From positions 1 through 46,787 of the forward strand of contig JAPLTX010000001.1 of NCBI GenBank assembly GCA_026397915.1: a stretch of DNA of 46,787 nt, written 5' to 3'. Shown here in pieces: positions 27,327 through 35,790 of the stretch (its first letter is position 1; every line of letters begins with the position of its first letter). A model generated the notes under the pieces. That model was not told where the DNA came from. It ran no database searches and saw nothing but the letters and a program-made list of their open reading frames with translations. The position numbers and the translations under genes were made by a program. This stretch comes from Verrucomicrobiota bacterium. GTDB taxonomy: Bacteria > Verrucomicrobiota > Verrucomicrobiia > CAIQCK01.

Positions 27327-28784
27327 ATGACATCTTCCACCTTCATGGCTTTTCTTCCCGAACTGGTTCTGATGGCCGGCGCGCTCGTCCTGTTTTTCAT
27401 TTGCCTGGGCGAGTCGCGCGCGCGGCAGGCCGGGATTGCGGCTTTCGTCGTTTCGGTCGCGACAATCGCCGCCTGCGCGCTTTGTTTGGGGCAACAAGCC
27501 GTCCTCTTCGATGGCGCGTATCGCGTGGACCTGTTCTCCCAGATACTGAAACTGGTTTTCGCCTGCGGCTTCGTGCTGGTGCTGATGCTCGGCGGCGAAA
27601 TCTCCGACATCCGCGATGATATCCGGGCGGAATACTATCTGTTCCTGACCCTCAGCGTCAGCGGCTTGGTCATGCTGGTGAGCTGCGTGGACATCATCAC
27701 GCTCGTCGTCGCGCTGGAGTTGTCGTCATTCCCGCTTTATCTGCTGGTGCCGATGCGCTGCGAGCGCGAAGGCCAGCGCAGCCAGATGGAGTCAGCCATC
27801 AAATACATCATGTTCGGCGTCGCGGCCAACGGCATCATGCTCTTCGGCTTGAGTTACCTGTTTGGTCTTACCGGCACCACCTCGCTGCCGGTGATGGTGG
27901 AGAAGCTGCGCCCGGTCGTCCACTCGCCGCTGGCCATCACGGGCCTCGCCCTGACCTTCTGCGGCCTGTTCTTCAAGCTCGCCGTCTTCCCGTTCCACTT
28001 TTGGACGCCGGATGTTTACCAGGGCGCGTCGAACGAAACCGCCAGCATCATCGCCTCGCTTTCCAAGGTCGGTGCGGTGGCGGTGCTGGTGCGCTTTGTT
28101 TCGCTCGCGTCGCCGGATAATCACGCCATCGTATTGCTGCTGACGCTGCTGGCGGTGGCGTCCATGTTCTACGGCAACCTCATCGCGCTCATTCAGAAAG
28201 ACCTCAAGCGGCTGCTTGGATTCTCCGGCATCGCGCACGCCGGCTACGCGTTGATCGGCTTCGTGGCGATGGACGCGGCAGGCTACGCGGCGTCGCTTTA
28301 CTACATCGTCGGCTACCTGTTCATGGTGCTGGCCTGCTTCGTGGTGATTTGCAAGGTCTCCCGGGACGGCGCCAACGTTTCAATGGAAGACCTGGCCGGC
28401 CTGCACCGTCGCTCGCCGCTATTGGCCGTGACTTTGGTGGTGGGCATCTTCGCGCTCGCGGGCATTCCGCCGTTCGTCGGCTTCATGGGCAAATTCACGT
28501 TGCTTTCCGCCGCGCTGGCCAAAGGGCATCTTGCCCTCGTCATCATCGCTGTGGTCAACACCGCCATTGCCATTTACTACTATCTTGGCGTCGTTCGCGA
28601 AGCTTGTTTCCGAGACGCCGGCGACCGGCCTGTCATCGCGCTTGATTGGACCACGCGTGTGGTTTGCGTGCTGCTCATTGTCGGCGTCCTTGTTCTCGGT
28701 ATTGCACCCGCTTTTGTGATAGACGCGATTTCTTCCTCGCTCGCCTGCGTAAACCTGCCCTTGGCGAGCGTGCCTCAACCCTGA
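27327..28784 (+). CDS. nuoN: Complex I subunit N
   Basis: NuoN is the antiporter-like subunit nearest to NuoK. The 485-residue protein has VVALELSSFPLYLLVPMR with the helix-5 Glu, KLAVFPFHFWTPDVYQGASN and LKRLLGFSGIAHAGYALIGF. It is the last gene of the operon. No nuoE, nuoF or nuoG homologue is present anywhere in the window. The 21-bp tandem array begins 15 bp after its stop. Confidence 0.96.
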   Translation: MTSSTFMAFLPELVLMAGALVLFFICLGESRARQAGIAAFVVSVATIAACALCLGQQAVLFDGAYRVDLFSQILKLVFACGFVLVLMLGGEISDIRDDIRAEYYLFLTLSVSGLVMLVSCVDIITLVVALELSSFPLYLLVPMRCEREGQRSQMESAIKYIMFGVAANGIMLFGLSYLFGLTGTTSLPVMVEKLRPVVHSPLAITGLALTFCGLFFKLAVFPFHFWTPDVYQGASNETASIIASLSKVGAVAVLVRFVSLASPDNHAIVLLLTLLAVASMFYGNLIALIQKDLKRLLGFSGIAHAGYALIGFVAMDAAGYAASLYYIVGYLFMVLACFVVICKVSRDGANVSMEDLAGLHRRSPLLAVTLVVGIFALAGIPPFVGFMGKFTLLSAALAKGHLALVIIAVVNTAIAIYYYLGVVREACFRDAGDRPVIALDWTTRVVCVLLIVGVLVLGIAPAFVIDAISSSLACVNLPLASVPQP

Positions 28785-28799
28785 CGATCGTCCTGTTGG

Positions 28800-29093
28800 G
28801 GACATGTCCGAAATTCCGTGGGACGTGTCCGACGCCCCGCCGGACGTGTCCCGAGCTTCGCTGGACATGTCCGAAACTCCGTGGGACGTGTCCGACGCTC
28901 TGCTGGACGTGTCCCGAGCTTCGCCGGACACGTCCGACGCTCTGTCGGACACGTCCGGAGTTTCGTCGGACACGTCCGGAGTTTCGTCGGACACGTCCGG
29001 AGTTTCGTCGGACACGTCCGGAGTTTCGTCGGACACGTCCGGAGTTTCGTCGGACGTGTCCAGAACTCCTTCGGACGTGTCCGAAGCTCTGTC
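28800..29093. repeat. 21-bp tandem array, 14 units in strict register
   Basis: The core GGAC-NN-GTCC (ggacatgtcc, ggacgtgtcc or ggacacgtcc) recurs at exactly 21-bp steps from 28800 to 29073, with a decayed unit at 29094. Units 1-3 and 4-6 form a 63-bp higher-order repeat. Units at 28947, 28968, 28989, 29010 and 29031 are identical. Each core is a short dyad, and 21 bp is two helical turns, so all dyads face one side of the DNA. Every frame is open because of the period, giving false repeat ORFs. It lies between nuoN and the mtr promoter. Confidence 0.9.
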
Positions 29094-29154
29094 GGAGAGG
29101 GTATCCGGGAGGTGTCCGGCAGAGAGTGTTGGCGATGCGGACCCCGAGAGTCGG

Positions 29155-29190
29155 GCGTGAATTCACTCAACCGACTGCGTGAAACTGCGC
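29155..29190 (+). promoter_or_regulatory. Paired activator boxes upstream of the mtrA-like gene
   Basis: Boxes GCGTGAATTCACTC at 29155 and GCGTGAAACTGCGC at 29177 start 22 bp apart. The proximal box is 104 bp before the -24 GG, exactly as upstream of nuoA. Its 14 bases are identical to the proximal box before the NapC-like gene. Confidence 0.75.
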
Positions 29191-29278
29191 AAGGTTCGGA
29201 GGCGTTAGCGGACGAAAATGGCGTCATTTTTCCGATAATTCCCGATGTTCTTGGTGGTTGGAGTGTTTAGCCGTTGGG

Positions 29279-29296
29279 TTGGCACAACCCCTGCGT
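29279..29296 (+). promoter_or_regulatory. Sigma-54 promoter of the mtrAB-like genes
   Basis: TTGGCACAACCCCTGCGT has -24 TTGGCAC and -12 CTGC, with GG (29281-29282) and GC (29293-29294) ten bases apart. It lies about 110 bp before the cytochrome start. The rest of 29095-29403 holds the activator boxes and no gene. Confidence 0.78.
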
Positions 29297-29403
29297 AAAG
29301 CATGTTCCGAAATATAGGACGGTAGATGCGCTGAGAGCGAGTAGCCGTCGAGTCACAAGTGAACAAGGCCGATAGGATAAATCAGTGGTCAGAAAGGCAA
29401 GTT

Positions 29404-30195
29404 GTGAATAAAACCCGTTTCAACGTAACAGTCGCCGCGATGGTAGCGATCGTAGCGGTTTCGATCTTCGCGTTCTCGTGCGCGACGATAGACCGGGTGG
29501 TGGTGGCTCCACCGATGATCCCCGGTGCGAAATACGTCGGCATGGAAACATGCGGGACGTGTCACGAGAAAGCACTTAAAGACTTTAAGACGACTTTTCA
29601 CGCGCGCATATCCATTCCCGACCCCAAGGGCAAACGGGAGGGAGTGGGATGTGAGAGTTGCCATGGGGCAGGCAGCCTCCACGTTGAGGCTGGTGGCGGG
29701 CGCGGCAAGTTCATTATCAACCCGATGAAGAACCCTGAGGTGTGCTTCCAGTGCCACATAGACAAGCAGGCTGAGTTCAACATGCCGTATCACCATCCCG
29801 TCAAGGAAGGCCGGATGAGTTGCCAAGACTGCCACAACCCCCATGGCGAAGACATCAAGCTTGCGAAGGGGAAGTTTGTCAATCGTAACAATGAGAACTG
29901 CTCGCAGTGCCACCGTGAGCAGACGCGGCCTCATGTGTTCGAACATGCGGCGCTTCGGGAGGGTTGCACGACCTGCCATGCCGTTCACGGTTCGATCAAC
30001 TCGAAGATGCTGGTGCAACGCGATACCAATCTTTGCCTGAAGTGCCATGCGCAGGCGCCATCGGCTGCGCCGCCGGCGATACAGATTGATACTGGTGGGA
30101 CTCATAATGCCCGGTTGTCGCAAGGCAGCTGCATGAGTGCGGGTTGCCACACTGCGATCCACGGTTCCAATGCCAATGCCCACTTGCGCTACTAA
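29404..30195 (+). CDS. MtrA/DmsE-like multiheme cytochrome c (8 hemes)
   Basis: This is a predicted periplasmic or barrel-inserted cytochrome that conducts electrons through the outer membrane. Seven CxxCH motifs are present (CGTCH, CESCH, CFQCH, CQDCH, CSQCH, CTTCH, CLKCH), with a final CMSAGCH that could bind an eighth heme as CX4CH. MtrA and DmsE have ten, so this is a shorter member. I choose GTG 29404, preceded by AAAGG six bases upstream. It gives a short signal peptide ending FAFSC, a likely lipobox. An upstream GTG at 29359 is less good. The MtrB-like gene follows after 18 bp, as in mtrAB and pioAB operons. Confidence 0.87.
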   Translation: MNKTRFNVTVAAMVAIVAVSIFAFSCATIDRVVVAPPMIPGAKYVGMETCGTCHEKALKDFKTTFHARISIPDPKGKREGVGCESCHGAGSLHVEAGGGRGKFIINPMKNPEVCFQCHIDKQAEFNMPYHHPVKEGRMSCQDCHNPHGEDIKLAKGKFVNRNNENCSQCHREQTRPHVFEHAALREGCTTCHAVHGSINSKMLVQRDTNLCLKCHAQAPSAAPPAIQIDTGGTHNARLSQGSCMSAGCHTAIHGSNANAHLRY

Positions 30196-30213
30196 GCGGA
30201 AAGGAAAGCTCAC

Positions 30214-32304
30214 ATGAAAAAGATTTCTTACATCATTCTGTTGGTGGCGCTCGCTTGTTGGTCGTGGACTGCGCGAGCGACTGCCGCCGAAGCGGCGACT
30301 GAAAAGGGCTCCAATCCTGAGTTTTCGGTCACGCCGGTGGTGACCTATGTGGACGTGAGCGGGAACGCGTCAAAATTCCGCGAGCATTGGTGGATGAAGG
30401 ACGGCATAAGCGGCGGCATTGAGCGTTTCGAGCTGCACCAGAAGTTTGGAAAGGACGGCCAGTTTAACGTCGAAGGTCGCGGGATATACAACCAGCGCGA
30501 TTACGATGTTCGCATGGAGTTGGTGAAGCCTGACTTTGGTTTCCTGCGGCTTGGTTTCACCCAATATCCCAAATACTTCGAGAACACAGGCGGGTATTTT
30601 GCGCCTTTTGCGGGCGCCCCCATCGCGTCTCCATTCAATTCGTGGGATGTCTTGGGGAGAACTCCTCAATTGGATATCGGCAAGATATACTTCGATGCGG
30701 GATTGACACTGCCCAATCTGCCCAAGTTCACATTTGGCTACGAGCACCAATACAAGGATGGCTCAAAAAACCTGCTCGAGTGGGGCACTGTGCGTGGCAC
30801 CATACCTGCCGGCCCTATATCTCCGAATGGTGATACTTCAAAAAAGATTTTCCCGGCGTTAAAGGACATTGACGAGCGGGTTGACATCTTCAAACTTGGA
30901 GTTGAACACACCATCGGTCCGGTCAACTTGGGAGACGACTTCTATTTCGAGAAATACGGGAATGAAACCGTTCGTTCGGACGATTCAACACACTACCTTG
31001 CTGATGGCACCATGAAGACGGTTGATATCAAGGAAGATTATTACCACGATTTGTTCTCGAACGTTTTTCACGTGGATCATCATGTCAACGACAAGGTTTA
31101 CTGGTCGGCGGGCTACTTGTTTACGCACATGAGTGGGAACTCTGATTTTGCAGAGACAACATATGGCAGTCTTGGCGGGCTCGGTGCGGCACTCCCCGGG
31201 GACGCGATGTATCTCATTCCGAGGATCAATCTGCGCCAGGAATCGCAAGTGGGGAACCTTAGCGTGATGGTGGGGCCGTTTGCCGATCTCACGGGATATG
31301 CGGGCGCCCAGGTGGAGGCAACGGACACGGACGCGGATCTTTCCGGCAATTATGGAACCCGAGCGGCACCCTCTTTGCGTTATTATTCTACAGGGCTGAG
31401 CAAAAGGGCCACTGAGGAAACAGCAGGTCTTCGCTACACAAGAATTCCCTATACGACGTTATTTGCTGAAGCAAAATGGAACCAGCAGTCTTATGGTCAA
31501 CAAGTGGAACGGACTGCAAGCACCTCCGACTGGGGAGTTGACGCGGATGTTAACCGGCAGCAATACACGGCTGGATTCAACACGTCGCCTTGGGCGCGCG
31601 TAACCTTCTCATCACAGTATCGGTATAGTCGCAACGACAATGTGTATTACACCCGATACAATCCTAGCGCCGACTACGCGTCATTCATACGCGATCAAGA
31701 GTTTGTCACGGACGAAATCACCTCGAAGCTGACATATCGTCCTTTCAACCGCGTCAGTCTGGCTCTGAAATACCAACTGGTTTCAACCTCCATTGATAAC
31801 ACGACTGAACCCGTGCAGTTCACTGGAACCACCAGCCTCCATGCATTCGATTACTACGCCAACATCTACAGCCTGAACGCAACGTGGACGCCCATCAATC
31901 GTCTCTACCTGACGGGATTATTCTCTTACCAGGATACCACCTCAACCGCCTATGACAACGGCAGCAATATAGTTGTTCCCTACAAGGGCGGTGTTTATAG
32001 CGCCATTGGCAGCGCCGGTTACGCAATTGATAACAAGACGGATGCCACGGCGGAATACTCCTATTCTCGTTCTGACAATTACGATAATAACGGTTTTGGA
32101 ACTACAGCGGGAACTGACTACGGCATTCCCTATGGAATCAGCTACGACTTGCAGGGCCTGACGTTCAAGCTGACGCGACGGATCAATGACCATATCGTGG
32201 TCGGCCTGCGGTATGGTTTTTATAAATACAACGAGGCCAATACGGGTGACATCAACGACTACACGGCGCATTTGGCCAGCGCCAGTTGCACGATCCGGTT
32301 TTAA
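30214..32304 (+). CDS. MtrB/PioB-family outer membrane beta-barrel
   Basis: MtrB/PioB proteins form a large outer-membrane barrel that sheathes the multiheme cytochrome. The 696-residue product has a signal peptide ending near WTARATAAEA. It has many alternating aromatic strands (for example LFAEAKWNQQSYGQQVER), and ends in aromatic Phe (CTIRF), as barrel proteins do. Early RIYNQRDY-like and GFLRLGFTQYPKYFENTGG segments match the family pattern. There is no N-terminal CxxC pair of the Shewanella MtrB type. It follows the 8-heme cytochrome by 18 bp with GGAAAGG before its ATG. No extracellular MtrC-like cytochrome is seen nearby. Confidence 0.85.
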   Translation: MKKISYIILLVALACWSWTARATAAEAATEKGSNPEFSVTPVVTYVDVSGNASKFREHWWMKDGISGGIERFELHQKFGKDGQFNVEGRGIYNQRDYDVRMELVKPDFGFLRLGFTQYPKYFENTGGYFAPFAGAPIASPFNSWDVLGRTPQLDIGKIYFDAGLTLPNLPKFTFGYEHQYKDGSKNLLEWGTVRGTIPAGPISPNGDTSKKIFPALKDIDERVDIFKLGVEHTIGPVNLGDDFYFEKYGNETVRSDDSTHYLADGTMKTVDIKEDYYHDLFSNVFHVDHHVNDKVYWSAGYLFTHMSGNSDFAETTYGSLGGLGAALPGDAMYLIPRINLRQESQVGNLSVMVGPFADLTGYAGAQVEATDTDADLSGNYGTRAAPSLRYYSTGLSKRATEETAGLRYTRIPYTTLFAEAKWNQQSYGQQVERTASTSDWGVDADVNRQQYTAGFNTSPWARVTFSSQYRYSRNDNVYYTRYNPSADYASFIRDQEFVTDEITSKLTYRPFNRVSLALKYQLVSTSIDNTTEPVQFTGTTSLHAFDYYANIYSLNATWTPINRLYLTGLFSYQDTTSTAYDNGSNIVVPYKGGVYSAIGSAGYAIDNKTDATAEYSYSRSDNYDNNGFGTTAGTDYGIPYGISYDLQGLTFKLTRRINDHIVVGLRYGFYKYNEANTGDINDYTAHLASASCTIRF

Positions 32305-32423
32305 CGAACCGTTTCCATGTAGCGGCGCTGCCGCCGCCAAGGTAGGTCAGGATGGGCTTTGAAAGGAATCCATTGGATCGTTCCTCGGCTGCCTGCCGGG
32401 AGGGTAACAACCCAAAGGCCGTC

Positions 32424-32573
32424 ATGAATAAAGGGGATCAAGACGTCATTACGACACAGCGGTTTTCAGTCACGCGACTGAAAATGGGGGTTATCCTGGT
32501 GGTGATTGCGATCTTGGTTGCGTTGATCACAGTTTACATGCTCTGGCGCGCGAACCTGCTGCCTCCACTGTGA
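32424..32573 (+). CDS. Small single-helix membrane protein
   Basis: The 49-residue product has one strong membrane helix (about residues 21-43) and nothing else recognisable. The start ATG 32424 has AAAGG upstream; a longer frame from 32352 would add 24 doubtful residues. It follows the barrel gene on the same strand and precedes the REPIN-like inverted repeat. It may be a small accessory subunit of the electron conduit, but it may not be a real gene. Confidence 0.45.
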   Translation: MNKGDQDVITTQRFSVTRLKMGVILVVIAILVALITVYMLWRANLLPPL

Positions 32574-32588
32574 GGCTTCGGATGAAGG

Positions 32589-32662
32589 CGTAACGCGGAC
32601 ACTCTTGTCCGCGCCGTGGGGCGGCAATGAGAAATAGCGCGGACAAGAGTGTCCGCGTTACG
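32589..32662. repeat. Perfect 25-bp inverted repeat (REPIN-like / bidirectional terminator)
   Basis: Arms at 32589-32613 and 32638-32662 are perfect reverse complements around a 24-bp spacer. Each arm is itself a hairpin (GCGGACA, loop CTCT, TGTCCGC). This nested structure is that of a REP doublet. It lies between convergent genes (the mtr cluster on plus, the response regulator on minus) and could terminate both. Confidence 0.88.
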
Positions 32663-32682
32663 AAAACACCCGCTACAACTGC

Positions 32683-34050
32683 CTACGGAATTAAGTTGAA
32701 CTTCTGCAAGCGGCGTCGCAATGCGTCGCGCTCGATGCCCAGCAGTTGCGCGGCCTGCGTCTGATTGCCCCCGGCGCGCTCCACCGCTTGACGGACCAGA
32801 TCCCGCTCCACATCCTCCAGTTTGACACCTTCCGCCGGCAACTCCGCCGCAGTCCGGCCACCAAGCTGCATTCCGGATTGAATCTCTGGCGGCAGATGTT
32901 TCGGCAACACCACCTCATCGGCTTCGAGGAGGACAATCCGTTCGATGGTGTTGCGCAACTCGCGGACATTGCCCGGCCAGCGATATCGTCGCAACGCGTC
33001 CTCGGATTCGGGTGACAATCGTTTTAACGGCTTGTTGAATTCCCGCGTGAATCGCTGCAAGAAATGTTGTGCCAGGAGCACCGTATCCGCTGGATGTTCG
33101 CGCAACGCTGGCATCCTCACCGAGATGACCTTGAGCCGGTAATACAAGTCCTGCCGAAACTCACCGCGCGCCACAGCAGCCTCGATATCCTTGTTGGTCA
33201 TGGAGATCATCCGGACATCCACGCTGATGTCCTTCGTGCCGCCGACGCGCCGGAACTGGCGTGTTTCCATGACGCGCAGCAACTTTGCCTGCATGGAGAG
33301 CTTCATGTCGCCGATCTCGTCGAGCAACAGTGTTCCACCGTCCGCCAACTCCATCAGGCCTTTCTTGGCCGTCTTGGCATCCGTGAACGCGCCGCGCTCG
33401 TGGCCAAACAGCTCGCTCTCGAAAAGGTTTTCCGACACGGCCGAGCAATTGATGTCCATCAGCGGTTGATTGGCGCGCGTGCTGTCGAAGTGGATCGCAC
33501 GGGCGGCCAGTTCCTTGCCCGTGCCGTTCTCGCCTCCGATGAAGACGGTGGCCGCGTTGCTCTGCGCGATTTTGGTAACCAAGTCCCGCACCGCCTGCAT
33601 CGCAGGGCTGTTGCCCACAAGGTTGTTCACGTCGAACGTGCGGTGTTGCTGGCTGCGCAGGCGTGTCACCTCGCGGCGCAACTTCATTTCCTCGATGGCC
33701 TTTTCCAGTTCGACCCGCACTTCGTCAAACTCGAACGGCTTGCAGAGGTAATTATGCGCACCCAACCGCATGCACTCCACGGCGCGAGCCACGCCCGTGT
33801 CGGCGGTCACTACGATCACCGCCACCTCGCGGTCGAGCTTCTTGATTTCTTGCAGCACCCGCACGCCGTCCATGCCGGGCAAGCGCATATCCAGCAGCAC
33901 CACGTCGTGGCCGTCCTGTCGCAACAGGTCCAAGCCTTCCTCGCCGCTTGCCGCGCATTCCACCTCGTAACCGTCGCGCGACAGTTTCTGTTCAAGCGAC
34001 CAGCGGACGAGTTTCTCGTCGTCTATCACCAATACTTTGGCTTTCGGCAT
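32683..34050 (-). CDS. Sigma-54-dependent NtrC-family response regulator
   Basis: This activator opens sigma-54 promoters. The 455-residue protein has a receiver domain with phosphoacceptor Asp54 (VVLLDMRLPGMDG), an AAA+ domain with Walker A GGENGTGKE (172-180), and a C-terminal Fis-type helix-turn-helix (GGNQTQAAQLLGIERDALRR). The sigma-54-contacting loop reads GAFTDA (220-225) instead of GAFTGA. It lies 11 bp downstream of the sensor kinase gene, so the two form a two-component pair. Three sigma-54 promoters with matching upstream boxes lie at 17.3, 29.3 and 42.5 kb. It is the obvious candidate to act on them. Confidence 0.94.
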   Translation of the reverse strand: MPKAKVLVIDDEKLVRWSLEQKLSRDGYEVECAASGEEGLDLLRQDGHDVVLLDMRLPGMDGVRVLQEIKKLDREVAVIVVTADTGVARAVECMRLGAHNYLCKPFEFDEVRVELEKAIEEMKLRREVTRLRSQQHRTFDVNNLVGNSPAMQAVRDLVTKIAQSNAATVFIGGENGTGKELAARAIHFDSTRANQPLMDINCSAVSENLFESELFGHERGAFTDAKTAKKGLMELADGGTLLLDEIGDMKLSMQAKLLRVMETRQFRRVGGTKDISVDVRMISMTNKDIEAAVARGEFRQDLYYRLKVISVRMPALREHPADTVLLAQHFLQRFTREFNKPLKRLSPESEDALRRYRWPGNVRELRNTIERIVLLEADEVVLPKHLPPEIQSGMQLGGRTAAELPAEGVKLEDVERDLVRQAVERAGGNQTQAAQLLGIERDALRRRLQKFNLIP

Positions 34051-34061
34051 AAAAAGTGTCT

Positions 34062-35705
34062 TTAGCGTTCCGGGCCAGCCGGCTGCGGCCCGGTTGTCTT
34101 CGCGGCCTGTAGTTTCGCCACAGCCTCATGATAAGCATCACAAACAGACTCTTTGCAAACCAGGAATTCGATGGTGAATTCCGCGCCTTTGCCCGGTTCG
34201 CTCTTGACGGAGATGCTGCCGCCATGTTTTTCCACGATCGTGCGGGTGATGGAAAGCCCCAAGCCCGTGCCGCGGTGTTTCGTTGTGAAGAATGGCGAAA
34301 AGATGCGATCCATGTGCTCGGCAGGAATCCCGACGCCGGTGTCGCGAATTGTCAACCGCACTGCCGGCTGTGGCTTGATGATATCGCGACTGGCCGGGGC
34401 GTCGTTGTTCGGAGCCAGCAAAGAACCCCCGATGGCCGGCCATTCGATCAGTTCGGCGCCTACGGTCAACGTGCCACCGTCGGGCATCGCTTGGATGGCG
34501 TTGACCAGGATGTTCAGGACGACTTGCTGCACCTGCTGGCTGTCAATGCAGATCGGCGGCAGGTCCGGCGGACAGTTCTTGACGATCCGGATGTGCTGCT
34601 TTTGCGCGTCGGGCCGCACAAGAGCCAACATCGGCTCCAGCATTCCGCAGACGTCACAAGGCGCGATTTGGGGTTCGCGGAGGCGCGCGAAGTCCAGCAG
34701 ATTGCGAAGCGTGGAGTTCAACCGGGCGATTTGCTGGTGAATCTCGCGAACCACTTCGCCATACTGGCTCTTGCTGTCGCTGATTTCCGACAAGACTTCC
34801 ACGGCTGCGCCAATGCCCGCCAGTGGATTGCGGATTTCGTGGGCGATGCCGGAAGCCAGTTCGCCGATGGTGGCGAGCTTGCTGGCTTGCTGGATTTGTT
34901 TCTCGTGGGATTCCTGGAGTTCGCGCCGGGCGTCGTCGAGGCTGCCCACCATGGAATCAAACCCGCGGGCCAGTTCGTTGATTTCATCCTGCCCCTCCGG
35001 CTCGACGCGGACAGAGAGATCGCCCGCCTGCACCTTGCGCATTTGCTGAAGGAGTCTGCTCACGGGTTGGGTGACGAGCCGCACGATGAGCAACCACAGC
35101 ACGATGCTGATTAGCGCGAAGATAATGACACCGTAAATAATCAACAAGTTGCGGTTGTCGGCGACAGCGGCTTCGGCGGGCGCCATGGACTTCTCCAACT
35201 CGATCGCGCCCAGAAACGGCTTGTTCTCGCCGTGACATTTCCTGCATTTAGCGTCGTTCCGCACCGGCCGCATGGTGACGGCCAGACGCTGTCCTCGCTC
35301 ATCAAGCGTGCCGTGCAGTATGTGATCGCTGGTGAACAGATCGGCCGGCGTTTGAAGAGTCATTAGCCCGACTTCCGGCGGGTTGTCGGAGAAGACGACC
35401 CGGCCGCGGATGTCAATGATGCGGCCATGGACGATTTCATGGGAACCTTTCAAGTCCTGTAGGAACCTTTGCGCTTCGGAATGCCGGCCGCTGAGCATGA
35501 CATCCTGCAGGTATTCATGAACCAGACTAGTGGTGACTGTGCTTTGCGCGAGCGTGCGCTCATGCCACCACGTGCCCTGAACGCGAATGACGAAGTAGGT
35601 GTAGATGGCAATGACCACCGCGACGGTCAGGCCGACCGCAAAAAGCGTTTTTGCGGTGAGGCTGCGGCGCAACATCATTCCCAGTTTATTTCCCAGAAAT
35701 TGCAT
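34062..35705 (-). CDS. Sensor histidine kinase with a periplasmic c-type heme motif
   Basis: The 547-residue kinase has membrane helices at about 18-40 and 188-211 around a periplasmic sensor domain. That domain contains CRKCH at 154-158, a c-type heme-binding motif, so it may sense redox state, oxygen or NO through heme. A HAMP linker (about 212-262) follows, then the H-box with His289 (GIAHEIRNPLAGI). The ATP-binding domain has DTGVGIPAEHMDRIFSPFFT and GTGLGLSI. It is 85 bp from the cytochrome b gene and directly upstream of the NtrC-type regulator. Heme attachment is inferred from the motif alone. Confidence 0.92.
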   Translation of the reverse strand: MQFLGNKLGMMLRRSLTAKTLFAVGLTVAVVIAIYTYFVIRVQGTWWHERTLAQSTVTTSLVHEYLQDVMLSGRHSEAQRFLQDLKGSHEIVHGRIIDIRGRVVFSDNPPEVGLMTLQTPADLFTSDHILHGTLDERGQRLAVTMRPVRNDAKCRKCHGENKPFLGAIELEKSMAPAEAAVADNRNLLIIYGVIIFALISIVLWLLIVRLVTQPVSRLLQQMRKVQAGDLSVRVEPEGQDEINELARGFDSMVGSLDDARRELQESHEKQIQQASKLATIGELASGIAHEIRNPLAGIGAAVEVLSEISDSKSQYGEVVREIHQQIARLNSTLRNLLDFARLREPQIAPCDVCGMLEPMLALVRPDAQKQHIRIVKNCPPDLPPICIDSQQVQQVVLNILVNAIQAMPDGGTLTVGAELIEWPAIGGSLLAPNNDAPASRDIIKPQPAVRLTIRDTGVGIPAEHMDRIFSPFFTTKHRGTGLGLSITRTIVEKHGGSISVKSEPGKGAEFTIEFLVCKESVCDAYHEAVAKLQAAKTTGPQPAGPER

Positions 35706-35731
35706 GACCGGACAACGAGACAGTCAGTTTA

Positions 35732-35747
35732 CGCATTGACCAATGCG
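35732..35747. promoter_or_regulatory. Perfect dyad before the sensor kinase gene
   Basis: CGCATTG-AC-CAATGCG is a perfect 7-bp inverted repeat with a 2-bp centre, 27 bp upstream of the kinase start. It could be an operator or a weak hairpin between the cytochrome b and kinase genes. A single GCGTGAA half-box (minus strand, 35764-35758) lies nearby but lacks its partner. Confidence 0.5.
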
Positions 35748-35790
35748 GCCAATACCATTCACGCTGGGTCTGCAAACCGCAAGAAGTTCT

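Noticed and set aside
28804..29270. Long open frames on both strands across the 21-bp array, with Ser-Asp-Thr or Arg-Thr rich repeats
   Set aside because: A 21-bp period keeps every frame open. The peptides are pure repeat products and no start has a proper ribosome binding site.
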